Assembly (NCBI GenBank): GCA_044445965.1
Contig: JBIOEJ010000012.1
Location: forward strand, 1-64,000
DNA from: GAS188 sp044445965
Lineage (GTDB): Bacteria; Pseudomonadota; Alphaproteobacteria; Rhizobiales; Beijerinckiaceae
Reading direction: 5' to 3'
Length of the DNA: 64,000 bases
Made by a program: the position numbers and the translations under genes. Below, one piece after another: positions 16,904 to 24,917 of the stretch; positions within the stretch are counted from its first letter, which is position 1, and every line of letters starts with the position of its first letter. Below the pieces are notes generated by a model that did no database searches, had not been told where the DNA came from, and saw only the letters and a program-made list of their open reading frames with translations.

Positions 16904-17992
16904 ATGAGCAGACTGACCTTCGATCGTCTGGTGAAGCGCTATGGCGACAGCGAGGTCGTCAAGCGGGTTTCCCTGACGATCGAGGAAGGCGAATTCGTCT
17001 CATTGCTGGGGCCGTCGGGCTGCGGCAAGACGACGATCCTGCGCATGGTCGCAGGGCTCATCCCGCCGAGCGAAGGGCGCATTCTCATCGGTGACGATGA
17101 CGTCACCCTCAAGCCGCCGAACAAGCGCGGTGTCGGTCTCGTCTTCCAATCCTACGCGCTCTTTCCACATCTGACGGTCTTCGAGAATGTCGCCTTCGGT
17201 CTTAAGCGGCAAGGCATCGCGGGTCGAGATCTCGAGCATCGCACCAAGGAGATGCTGGCGCTCGTGCGGCTCGATGCTTTCGGCGAGCGCTTCCCGCGGC
17301 AGCTCTCGGGCGGGCAACAGCAGCGCGTCGCGGTCGCGCGGGCCATCGCGCCTCGCCCACGGGTCCTGCTGTTCGATGAGCCATTGTCGAATCTCGATGC
17401 CCGCCTGCGCGACGAGATGCAGATCGAGCTGAAGCGCCTGCAGCGGGGCCTCGGCGTCACGACGGTGTTCGTGACCCACGACCAGAGCGAGGCGCTGTCG
17501 ATGTCCGACCGTGTCTGTGTCCTGGCCGAGGGCGTCGTGCAGCAATTCGCGACGCCGGAAGAGCTGTATCATCACCCCCGCACGGCATTCGTCGCCGGCT
17601 TTCTCGGCAGGCCGAACAGGCTCAGCGGCGTCATTGCCGAGAGAGTCGCCGCAGGCGGAGCCATCCGCGTCGGCTCCAGGCTTCTGCTTCAATCGGCGCT
17701 GCTGGCCCATCCGGTCGGGCAGGTGGTGGAAGTCATCATCCGCCAGGAAGCCATCCGCATTGGCAAACCTTCGTCCGGCTGGCCGGGAGCTCTTCGCGGG
17801 ACTGTGATGATGCGCTCCTTCAACGGCCCGCGGGTGCAATATGTCGTGCGCGTTGCCGAGGAGGTCGAGCTGGTAGCGGAGACCCCCTCTAGCGCCGGCG
17901 CTGCCGCTCTTTCCATCGGTGCCGATGTCGAGCTTGCCATCGACCCGTCCGCGGTTTTCGCGCTGCCCATCGCCGCGGCGGATCGGCCATGA
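16904..17992 (+). CDS. Spermidine/putrescine-type ABC transporter ATP-binding protein (PotA-like)
   Basis: A 362-residue ATPase of the CUT1/Pot class with a C-terminal TOBE domain. Walker A is GPSGCGKTT near residue 38, the Q-loop FQSYALFPHLTVFENV, the signature LSGGQQQRVAVARA, Walker B VLLFDEPLSNLDA, and the H-loop FVTHDQSEAL. The TOBE part is weakly conserved, with FNGPRVQYVVRV. It belongs with the PotD-like protein upstream and the two permeases that follow with 4-bp overlaps. It starts 19 bp after repeat copy 2, so a promoter inside or beyond the repeats must serve it. Confidence 0.94.
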   Translation: MSRLTFDRLVKRYGDSEVVKRVSLTIEEGEFVSLLGPSGCGKTTILRMVAGLIPPSEGRILIGDDDVTLKPPNKRGVGLVFQSYALFPHLTVFENVAFGLKRQGIAGRDLEHRTKEMLALVRLDAFGERFPRQLSGGQQQRVAVARAIAPRPRVLLFDEPLSNLDARLRDEMQIELKRLQRGLGVTTVFVTHDQSEALSMSDRVCVLAEGVVQQFATPEELYHHPRTAFVAGFLGRPNRLSGVIAERVAAGGAIRVGSRLLLQSALLAHPVGQVVEVIIRQEAIRIGKPSSGWPGALRGTVMMRSFNGPRVQYVVRVAEEVELVAETPSSAGAAALSIGADVELAIDPSAVFALPIAAADRP

Positions 17993-18840
17993 ATAGCACT
18001 CGTCACGGCGTAGCGCTTTTCGCCCCCCTGGCGCTGGTCTTGGCCGCGTTCTTCCTGCTGCCGGTGCTGTTGATGCTGCCGACGAGCTTGCGCGAATATG
18101 TGCCGGGCGCCGGCATCGCCCGGGGCTCCTGGACCTTCGAGAACTACATCAGCATCATCACCGACGAGTATTATCGCGAGGTCGTTTGGCGGACGCTCGG
18201 CCTCGGCCTCGGGGTGACGCTGGCCTGCCTCGTCCTCGGCTATCCCGTCGCCTATCTGATCGCGCGCGGCCCGCGGCGTTGGCGCATTCCGCTGACACTC
18301 CTCGTCGTCTTCCCGATGATGCTGAACCTGGTGGTCCGTTCCTTCGGTTGGATCGCACTGCTTGCCAATCATGGACTCATCAACAATCTGCTGCTCGATC
18401 TCGGGGTAATCGGGACGCCGCTCAAGCTGATATTCAACTTGACCGGACTCATGATCGGCATGACGCATATCTTTCTGCCCTTCATGGTCCTGATGCTCGT
18501 CGCCGCGATCCAGAACATTCCGCAGGATGTCGAAAGCGCCGCGGCGACCCTGGGCTCCGGCCGTTCGCACGTCTTCTTTTCCATCACGCTGCCGCTGACG
18601 GCACCGGGCGTCCTCGCAGGATCGATTCTCGTCTTCGTCCTGACTATCAGCGCGCTCGTGACGCCGCGCATGCTGGGCGGCCCCACCTATCAGGTGATGG
18701 CGACGCTGATCTATGACGACTATATGCAGACGCTCGATTGGCCGAGCGGTTCGGCGCTCGCCTTCGCGCTGACGGCCATTGCGGTGTCGTTCATCTGGCT
18801 CTCGAGCCGGATCACGAAGCGCTGGGCGGGCGCGGCATGA
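17989..18840 (+). CDS. Spermidine/putrescine-type ABC transporter permease (PotB-like)
   Basis: A 283-residue inner-membrane permease. The first helix (LALVLAAFFLLPVLLMLP) is followed by a periplasmic loop TFENYISIITDEYYREVVWRTLGLG, typical of PotB. The EAA loop reads VESAAATLGSGRSHVFFSITLPLTAPGVLAG, followed by LVTPRMLGGP. It starts inside the ATPase stop (ATGA) and ends inside the next start. It should form the heterodimeric channel with 18837-19625. Confidence 0.93.
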   Translation: MNSTRHGVALFAPLALVLAAFFLLPVLLMLPTSLREYVPGAGIARGSWTFENYISIITDEYYREVVWRTLGLGLGVTLACLVLGYPVAYLIARGPRRWRIPLTLLVVFPMMLNLVVRSFGWIALLANHGLINNLLLDLGVIGTPLKLIFNLTGLMIGMTHIFLPFMVLMLVAAIQNIPQDVESAAATLGSGRSHVFFSITLPLTAPGVLAGSILVFVLTISALVTPRMLGGPTYQVMATLIYDDYMQTLDWPSGSALAFALTAIAVSFIWLSSRITKRWAGAA

Positions 18841-19625
18841 GTGGCCGGGCTCCCGGGCGGGCCGTCGCCGCCACAGCCCTGGCGGTCCTCGCTTTTCTGC
18901 AACTTCCCGTGCTCGTGGTCGTGCTCGCGGCTTTCAGCACGACCTCCTACCTGACCATTCCGCCGCAAGGCTGGACACTCGCCTGGTTCGGAAAGGTTCT
19001 CAGCGACCCGACCTACTTGTCCGCGATTCGCATGAGCCTCGTCCTGGCGATCGGATCGACATTCGTCTCGCTTGTCCTTGGCCTCTCCGCGGCCTATCCG
19101 CTGGCGCGCAACATGCTGCCCGCCGCCGAGGCGCTGACATCCTTTCTGATGGCGCCCCTGATCATGCCGTCGGTGGTGATCGGCGTCGCCATGCTGCAAT
19201 TTTACGCCATGACCGGCCTGCGCGGTAGCCTTCTGGGCCTGCTCCTCGCCCATGTCATCATCACAGTGCCCTACATAGTCCGCTCGGCGCTTGCGAGCCT
19301 CGCCGGACTCGACGCCTCTTTGGAGGAGGCAGCGAGGGTCCTGGGCGCGACCGGGTTCGAAGCGTTCCGCCTCGTCACCCTGCCGCTGATCCGGCCCGGC
19401 CTCATCGCCGGCGCCCTCTTCGCTTTCATCACCTCTCTCGACAATGTGCCGGTGACCATCTTCCTGATCAGCGCCGACCAGACGACCCTGCCGGTGCTAA
19501 TTTTTACCTCGGTCGAGATGGGCGTCGATCCGAGCGTCGCGGCGATCTCAACCATCCTGATTGTAGCCACTGGAGTGGTCCTGCTGCTCGCCGAGCGGCG
19601 GACAGGCTTCCATCGTTTCATCTGA
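18837..19625 (+). CDS. Spermidine/putrescine-type ABC transporter permease (PotC-like)
   Basis: A 262-residue inner-membrane permease. The ATG at 18837 overlaps the previous stop; the reading frame extends to 18738 but only the coupled start places the first helix (AATALAVLAFLQLPVLVVVLAAF) at the N-terminus. The segment STTSYLTIPPQGWTLAWFGKVL is typical of PotC. The EAA loop is LEEAARVLGATGFEAFRLVTLPLIRPGLIAG, followed by FITSLDNVPVTIFL. It completes a PotABCD-type importer. The CE4-fold hydrolase gene begins 15 bp downstream, so import and hydrolysis are probably cotranscribed. Confidence 0.93.
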   Translation: MSGRAPGRAVAATALAVLAFLQLPVLVVVLAAFSTTSYLTIPPQGWTLAWFGKVLSDPTYLSAIRMSLVLAIGSTFVSLVLGLSAAYPLARNMLPAAEALTSFLMAPLIMPSVVIGVAMLQFYAMTGLRGSLLGLLLAHVIITVPYIVRSALASLAGLDASLEEAARVLGATGFEAFRLVTLPLIRPGLIAGALFAFITSLDNVPVTIFLISADQTTLPVLIFTSVEMGVDPSVAAISTILIVATGVVLLLAERRTGFHRFI

Positions 19626-19640
19626 GCCAAGGTTGAGAAC

Positions 19641-20474
19641 ATGCCACTCACGAGCAAAGGATTTCCGCTTTTCCTCACCTTCGATCTCGACGCCGAGACC
19701 ATGTGGACGGGGCGCGATCCAAACTTTGCGCAGCGGCCGATCTTGATGTCCCAGGGCGCCTATGGCTGGAAGGTCGGAACCACGCGCGTGCTCGACCTCC
19801 TCGATCGTTATGGCCTGAAGACTACCTTCTTCATCCCCGGCCTCATCATCGACCAGCGGCCAGCGCTGATGGAGGAGATTCTCAGGCGTGGCCACGAGAT
19901 CGCGCATCACAGCTATAGCCACAGCTGGATCCTCAACCTCTCGCCCGAGCAGGAGCGCGACGAGATGGAGAAGGGTTTCCAGTCGATCAAGCGTGTCAGT
20001 GGAAGGCCGCCGCGCGGCTGGCGCTCTCCGGCGGCCGAGATCAGCCAGATAACCATGCCGATGCTCATCGAATACGGCTTCGACTATTCCTCGAATTTCT
20101 TCGACGACGATTCGCCCTATCTCCATGATGTTGGTGGCAAGCCGACCAAGATCGTGGAGCTGCCCTTTCGCTGGGTGCTCGATGACGCGCCGTTCTTCCA
20201 ATACTCGATCGTTCTGCCCGGCCGCACCATGCAGGCACCTTCCGCGCTGCTCGAGGCCTGGAAGGGCGAATTCGATGTGCTCTACGCCGAGGATCGGATG
20301 ATGATGGTGGGCATGCATCCCGAGATGATCGGCCAGCCCTCCCGCATCAAGGCGCTTCAGGGGCTGATCGAGCATGCGCTGCGGAATCGGAACGTCTGGA
20401 TCGGTCGCTGCGATGAGATGGTCGATGACATGCGGCCTCGCCTCGAGCGGGCTCGGACGGGGGCAGGGCGATGA
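19641..20474 (+). CDS. CE4-fold metal-dependent hydrolase, paralogue of 5765-6625
   Basis: A 277-residue cytoplasmic protein with the same motif series as its paralogue: LTFDLDAE, HEIAHHSYSH, WRSPAAE, ELPFRWVLDDAPFF, and MHPEMIGQPSR. No signal peptide is present. It is encoded between a Pot-type importer and an SDR-SDR-amidase run, with its stop overlapping the next ATG. Within this fold, cyclic imide hydrolases open imides to half-amides, and an amidase then yields a dicarboxylate; the neighbouring amidase (22015-23397) would fit. That functional reading is inference. A glycan or N-acyl sugar deacetylase remains possible. Confidence 0.87.
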   Translation: MPLTSKGFPLFLTFDLDAETMWTGRDPNFAQRPILMSQGAYGWKVGTTRVLDLLDRYGLKTTFFIPGLIIDQRPALMEEILRRGHEIAHHSYSHSWILNLSPEQERDEMEKGFQSIKRVSGRPPRGWRSPAAEISQITMPMLIEYGFDYSSNFFDDDSPYLHDVGGKPTKIVELPFRWVLDDAPFFQYSIVLPGRTMQAPSALLEAWKGEFDVLYAEDRMMMVGMHPEMIGQPSRIKALQGLIEHALRNRNVWIGRCDEMVDDMRPRLERARTGAGR

Positions 20475-21229
20475 GCGGGGTGCTCGCCGGCCGGCATATC
20501 CTCGTCACGGGAGGCGCGAAGGGTATCGGCGCCGCGACCGTCGAGCGTTTCATGGCCGAGGGCGCCAAGGTCGCGATCCTCGATCGCGACGGACCGGCAT
20601 TGAGCCCTTTCGCCGCTCGCTTCGGAGGCTCCCTGTTCGCCGTCGTTGCCGATGTCGGCGATCCGCGAGGAGTGGCGGAAGCGGTTTCGGCCTGCGCCCG
20701 CGAGCTCGGGGCGGTCGACGGCGTCGTGAATGCCGCTGGCATCGATCTCGTGGCCGATATCGAGGCGATGTCGATCGAAGCGTGGAACCATGTCCTGACC
20801 GTCAACCTCACGGGCCCCTTGCTGGTCATGCGGGCCTGCTATCCGCATCTGAAGGCGGCGGGCGGCGGCACGATCGTCAACGTATCTTCGGGTGCCGGCC
20901 TCCTGCCGCTTCAGAACCGCACGGCCTATTGCGCCTCGAAGGCGGGGCTGCAGATGGCCTCCAAGGCTCTGGCCATGGAAGCGGCTGCATTCGGCATCCG
21001 CGTCAACACGGTCTGTCCCGGCGCCGTCGAGACCGACCTGTTCCGCAAGGGACTGGAGGAGACGCCGGACCCGCAGGCGGCCTATGAGGCCGTGCGGTCG
21101 CGATACGCCTTGCGCCGCATCGCCGGGGCCGACGAGATCGCCGCCGCGATCCTTTGGCTGACGAGCGCCGAATCCTCCTTCGTGACCGGCACCGCCATCG
21201 CCGTCGATGGCGGCCGGACCTTCCATTGA
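20471..21229 (+). CDS. Short-chain dehydrogenase/reductase (SDR)
   Basis: A 252-residue classical SDR. The cofactor loop is TGGAKGIG near residue 14, followed by VADVGD, NAAG (VVNAAGID), the catalytic Ser in IVNVSSGAG, the YxxxK pair in TAYCASKAG, and PGAVETDLF. Acidic residues after the second strand (ILDRDG) point to NAD(H) rather than NADP(H). ATGA coupling to the CE4-fold gene and 13 bp to the next SDR place it in the same transcription unit. Substrate unknown; a secondary alcohol or hydroxy acid is typical. Confidence 0.92.
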   Translation: MSGVLAGRHILVTGGAKGIGAATVERFMAEGAKVAILDRDGPALSPFAARFGGSLFAVVADVGDPRGVAEAVSACARELGAVDGVVNAAGIDLVADIEAMSIEAWNHVLTVNLTGPLLVMRACYPHLKAAGGGTIVNVSSGAGLLPLQNRTAYCASKAGLQMASKALAMEAAAFGIRVNTVCPGAVETDLFRKGLEETPDPQAAYEAVRSRYALRRIAGADEIAAAILWLTSAESSFVTGTAIAVDGGRTFH

Positions 21230-21242
21230 GGGGTGCACGGAA

Positions 21243-22001
21243 ATGTCTGTCCTCAGCCAACGCTTCGCGGGCAAGACCGTCCTGGTGACGGGTGCGGCAA
21301 ATGGCATTGGTGCTGCGACCGTGAGGCGGTTTCTCGATGAAGGAGCTAAGGTCGCCGCCATCGATCGCGAGAAGGAAGGCTTCGCGGAGAATTTCGGGGA
21401 CGATCCGCCCGCGCGGCTGCTGACGATCGTCGGAGACTGCACCGATGCTTCAGTCCTTGCGGATTTCCACGAGCGCGCCGCCAAGGCTTTCGGTCCGATC
21501 GACATCCTGTTCAACAATGTGGGGCAAAGCGGCCGCGAACGCTCGGCGCAATTTGACGTTTCGGACGAAGCCGTCTGGCGCTTCGTGCTGGAAGTCACTT
21601 TGCTGACGACGATGCGCATGTCGCGGCTCGTGGTGCCGGAGATGCGCCGGCGTGGCGGCCGCATCGTCAATATGTCGAGCGATACGGCATTCGTCGGCGA
21701 TACCGGGCTCGTTGACTACGCCGCCGCCAAGATGGGCGTCGTCGGCTTCACGCGGTCGCTGGCCCGCGAGCTCGCTCCGCATGGCGTCACCGTCAACGTG
21801 GTCGCGCCCGGCGCGATCCGCACGCGCGCCCATGACCGCATGCCGCAAGCCGTGATCGAGCGCATCAAGACCACGACGCCCGCGGGGTTCATCGCCGAGC
21901 CGAACGACGTCGCAGGCGTCGTCGCTTTTCTCGCCAGCGAGGACGCCCGCTACATCACGGGCCAGACATTGCTGATCGACGGCGGACGATGGATGATTTG
22001 A
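21243..22001 (+). CDS. Short-chain dehydrogenase/reductase (SDR)
   Basis: A 252-residue classical SDR, related to its neighbour but not identical in function. The motifs are TGAANGIG, AIDREK (NAD-type), NNVGQSG in place of the usual NNAG, the Ser in VNMSSDTAF, the YxxxK pair in VDYAAAKMG, and PGAIRTRAHDR. The ATG at 21243 fits the cofactor-loop position; an in-frame ATG at 21207 would overlap the previous gene. The stop is 13 bp before the amidase. Two SDRs in series suggest two oxidation steps, or alternative stereoisomers of one substrate. Confidence 0.92.
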   Translation: MSVLSQRFAGKTVLVTGAANGIGAATVRRFLDEGAKVAAIDREKEGFAENFGDDPPARLLTIVGDCTDASVLADFHERAAKAFGPIDILFNNVGQSGRERSAQFDVSDEAVWRFVLEVTLLTTMRMSRLVVPEMRRRGGRIVNMSSDTAFVGDTGLVDYAAAKMGVVGFTRSLARELAPHGVTVNVVAPGAIRTRAHDRMPQAVIERIKTTTPAGFIAEPNDVAGVVAFLASEDARYITGQTLLIDGGRWMI

Positions 22002-22014
22002 GCACGAGGCCGCA

Positions 22015-23397
22015 ATGACGGACATCGCCGATCTCTCGGCAACAGAGCTCGCCGCCGCGATCCGCGACCGGCGGATATCGCCGGTCGAAGCCGTCGAGGC
22101 CGCTCTCACGAGGATCGGGGCGCGCAGTGACCTCAACGCGTTCATGGCTCTCTGCGCCGAGCGTGCCCGCTCGGAAGCGAGGGCAGCCGAAACGGAGATC
22201 GCGAGAGGAGGGAAGTTGCCGCCGCTTCTCGGCATTCCCTTTTCGGTCAAGGACCTGACGAACACTGCGGGTGTGGTCACGACCCAGGGGTCGGCTCTTT
22301 TCGCCGCCCATGTCCCGGCTGCCGACGCGATCGCGGTTGCCCGCATGCGCGCCGCCGGCGCCATCCTGATCGGCAAGACGACGACGCCGGAGTTCGGGCA
22401 CAAGCCTTTCACGGAAGGACCATTCTTCGGCCGGACGCTCAATCCGTGGAACAAGGACTACACCTGCGGCGGCTCGAGCGGCGGCGCGGCGGTCGCCGTG
22501 GCGACCGGCATGGGGCCGCTCGCGCTCGGCTCCGATGGCGGCGGCTCGATCCGCATCCCGGCCGCCTGCTGCGGGGTCGTCGGCCTCAAGGCGACGCTCG
22601 GTGCCATCCCGAACCTGCAGGCACCCGACCTTTTCGGCGCGAACTCCTATGTCGGCCCGATGGCCCGCGATGTGGCCGGCGTCCGGATGATGCTCGACGC
22701 GCTGATCGGCCCGCACCGCCTAGACCCTTATGGGCAGGTCGAGGCCTTCCCGCGGCGTGAACTCACGGCGCATGCAAAGCCCCGCATCGCGCTCCTCATG
22801 CGATGCGGCAACGTGCTCGACCAGCAAGTCGAATCCGCCATCGAGGCGGCGATGAAGAAGGCAGAGAGCCTCGGCATGGTCGTCGAGCCGATCGAGCGCG
22901 AGCTCGTCTCCCTCGAGCGTCATTTCCTGGTGCTGCTGCGTTCGCTGCTTCTGGCGCGGATCGGTGGATACGCGAAGAGCTCGCCGGAAAAGCTCGACCC
23001 GACGCTGCTCGCGACGATCGAGGCCGGACGCGTCTACAGTGGCGTCGATCTGTGCGAGGCGCAATTCGCGCGCAGCAAATGCTTTTCGGAGATCCAGGAC
23101 ATCCTGTTGCGGTTCGATCTCATTGCTTCTCCGACTCTCTCGGCGCCAGCCCTTCCCGTCGGACTCGATCCGCACGGGCGCGTCGACATTGCCGGGCGCG
23201 ATGCGGGCACGATCAGGGGAGCCTGGTATCCCTACACCTTTCCCTTCAACCTCACCGGCCATCCGGCCGTGTCGCTGCCGTGCGGATTGTCGAATGACGG
23301 GCTGCCGATCGGCCTTCAGCTCGTCGGGCGCTGGCACGAGGACGACTATGTTCTCGACGTCGCCGCGAAGCTGGAAGAAGCGCTGCGGTTTGCGTGA
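22015..23397 (+). CDS. Amidase signature (AS) family amidase
   Basis: A 460-residue amidase. The catalytic Ser-cisSer-Lys triad is visible: Lys in PFSVKDLTN (near residue 82), cis-Ser in CGGSSGGAAVAVATG (near residue 157), and nucleophile Ser in SDGGGSIRIPAACCGVVGLK. The C-terminal part carries FPFNLTGHPAVSLPCG, typical of broad-specificity members. AS enzymes hydrolyse linear amides to acid and ammonia. It ends the run Pot importer, CE4-fold hydrolase, SDR, SDR, amidase, where it could act as a half-amidase after ring opening. GatA is unlikely because no GatB or GatC is nearby. Confidence 0.92.
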   Translation: MTDIADLSATELAAAIRDRRISPVEAVEAALTRIGARSDLNAFMALCAERARSEARAAETEIARGGKLPPLLGIPFSVKDLTNTAGVVTTQGSALFAAHVPAADAIAVARMRAAGAILIGKTTTPEFGHKPFTEGPFFGRTLNPWNKDYTCGGSSGGAAVAVATGMGPLALGSDGGGSIRIPAACCGVVGLKATLGAIPNLQAPDLFGANSYVGPMARDVAGVRMMLDALIGPHRLDPYGQVEAFPRRELTAHAKPRIALLMRCGNVLDQQVESAIEAAMKKAESLGMVVEPIERELVSLERHFLVLLRSLLLARIGGYAKSSPEKLDPTLLATIEAGRVYSGVDLCEAQFARSKCFSEIQDILLRFDLIASPTLSAPALPVGLDPHGRVDIAGRDAGTIRGAWYPYTFPFNLTGHPAVSLPCGLSNDGLPIGLQLVGRWHEDDYVLDVAAKLEEALRFA

Positions 23398-23444
23398 GCC
23401 CAAAAGCCGGTCCGAATCTTCCATTGTCGAGGGCAGATGATGTG

Positions 23445-23699
23445 ATGAGCCATGGACGAGCCGCAAAGCCGACCATCGCCTTCGATGGGGCGGCACTCAC
23501 TCCGTATGAGCGCTGCGAATTGCTCGCAAGCGCCGTCGTGCCGCAGCCGATCGCGCGGGTCTCGACGCTTGGCGCGGGCGGCCTCCCCACTGGCGATAAC
23601 CTCCCAGGCCGCGCAGCGTCTCCGCGATCTGGAGACGCGTGCCTTCCTCGGCCACGACGAGATCGCACTCGGGTGGAATGTCACCAATATCGCTTGTTG
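23445..23699 (+). pseudogene. Flavin-reductase-like domain remnant
   Basis: The segment LTPYERCELLASAVVPQPIA with RVSTLGAGG matches the N-terminus of flavin-reductase-like FMN-binding split-barrel proteins (usually LTPRERYKLLIGSVVPRPIAWVST). After about 23590 the frame loses all similarity and no reading frame supplies the rest of the roughly 200-residue fold. The DNA between the amidase and the next operon therefore holds a decayed gene. A candidate IclR operator follows at 23766-23783. Confidence 0.5.
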
Positions 23700-23765
23700 A
23701 ACGGGGGTCGGAACTGGGCTTGCCTCCCGGCAGGAACTGTTCAAGAATGCATTACCACGCACGAT

Positions 23766-23783
23766 TGGCCGTATATATGAACA
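23766..23783. promoter_or_regulatory. Candidate third IclR operator, upstream of the Fbp-type transporter
   Basis: TGGCCGTATATATGAACA matches the 18-bp site TGTTCGTATATAAGAACA (30073-30090) at 15 of 18 positions. It keeps the whole right half GAACA and the CGTATATA core. It lies 73 bp before the binding-protein ATG at 23856, a normal operator position. Confidence 0.55.
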
Positions 23784-23855
23784 TGGCCGACAAAACGATT
23801 TGGCGAGGCTACGCAGTCCCATAAAATCGCGACACGGCGAAATCGAGGAGGAAAC

Positions 23856-24911
23856 ATGCCGATCTCCATCATGAGCCGCCGCTCCTTCGCATCAGGCGCG
23901 GCCGCGACCGCGCTTATCGCCGGAGACTCCCGATTTTCGAACGCCCAGAATGCCGCTGCCGGCGCGGTGCTCTCTCGGCCGACCGATCAGGCGCTCATCT
24001 CGGCGGCGAAGGCCGAAGGGGCGATCACGACCTATGGGGCATCGAGCATTGTCGCGATCAAAAGCGACGCCGACGACTTCCAGAAGGCCTATGGCATCCC
24101 GGTCACTTATACCCAGATCACATCTGCCCCGCTGACGGCGCGGGTCGATCAGGAAATCAAGGCCGGAGCGATCGCCGTCGATGTCATCACGACGGCCGAC
24201 CGGGCCGCACTCGAGCGCTGGGTCGCCGGTGGGCAGATCGGCAAGCTGCCGATGCTGAACTTTCCGCAACAGACCGAGTATCTCGCGCAAATCCAGGCCG
24301 TCTATCAGGCGCTGTTCTACAATACGTCGTTGGTTTCGGGCTCGAATATTCCCAAGGCCTGGAGCGAAGTTCTCGATCCCCGTTTCACGGGAAAGATCGT
24401 CCTCGGCACGCCCCGGATCGCACCGGGCTATAGCGAGCTCTATTACGCGCTCCTCAAGCACCCCAAATACGGCACGGCATTCTTCGAGCAGCTCGCCAAG
24501 CAAAATCCCCGCGTCGTCCAGAGCCCGGTGCTCGTGGCGCAGTCCGTCGCCTCGGGCGAAGCCAGCCTCGGCTTCACGGGGCTCCCCTATGAAGCTGTCA
24601 ACATCACCAACGCCAATCCGAGCGCGCCGATCGCCTACACTTATCTCGACGTGGTGACCGGGGCTTACACATACGTCGCCATCAATGCCAAGGCACAGCA
24701 CCCGAATGCCGCGAAGCTCTTCGCGGCATGGATGCTGTCGCCCGAAGGCCAGGTCGCCCATAACGGAGAGGGACGCGCCTCGAGCCTTCTGGGCGACCTT
24801 CCCGGAACGCTGAAAGCGCCCGATCCGAGCCGGATCGATCCGACCACGGCCGAGATGGTTGTGGCGGATTATGCGACGCTGACCTCCCTGTTCGACAGGC
24901 TGTTCGGCTAG
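23856..24911 (+). CDS. Fbp-type (SBP family 6) ABC transporter substrate-binding protein
   Basis: A 351-residue periplasmic binding protein of the ferric/phosphonate/organic-anion class. A strong GAGGAGGAAAC site precedes the ATG. The N-terminus has a twin-arginine signal (MSRRSFASGAAATALIAG; start at MPIS or the inner Met). The mature start EGAITTYGAS and the blocks VDVITTADRAALERW and FTGKIVLGTPR are typical. The paired tyrosines used by true FbpA to hold iron are not obvious (the region reads SELYYALLKHP), and the partner genes are catabolic, so an organic ligand is likelier than iron. A match to the IclR operator lies upstream. Confidence 0.9.
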   Translation: MPISIMSRRSFASGAAATALIAGDSRFSNAQNAAAGAVLSRPTDQALISAAKAEGAITTYGASSIVAIKSDADDFQKAYGIPVTYTQITSAPLTARVDQEIKAGAIAVDVITTADRAALERWVAGGQIGKLPMLNFPQQTEYLAQIQAVYQALFYNTSLVSGSNIPKAWSEVLDPRFTGKIVLGTPRIAPGYSELYYALLKHPKYGTAFFEQLAKQNPRVVQSPVLVAQSVASGEASLGFTGLPYEAVNITNANPSAPIAYTYLDVVTGAYTYVAINAKAQHPNAAKLFAAWMLSPEGQVAHNGEGRASSLLGDLPGTLKAPDPSRIDPTTAEMVVADYATLTSLFDRLFG

Positions 24912-24917
24912 GGCCGG

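Noticed and set aside
16719..16907. Small open frame, with a near-identical counterpart at 3550-3732
   Set aside because: Both are translations of the palindromic repeat. Similarity reflects the repeat, not a conserved protein.
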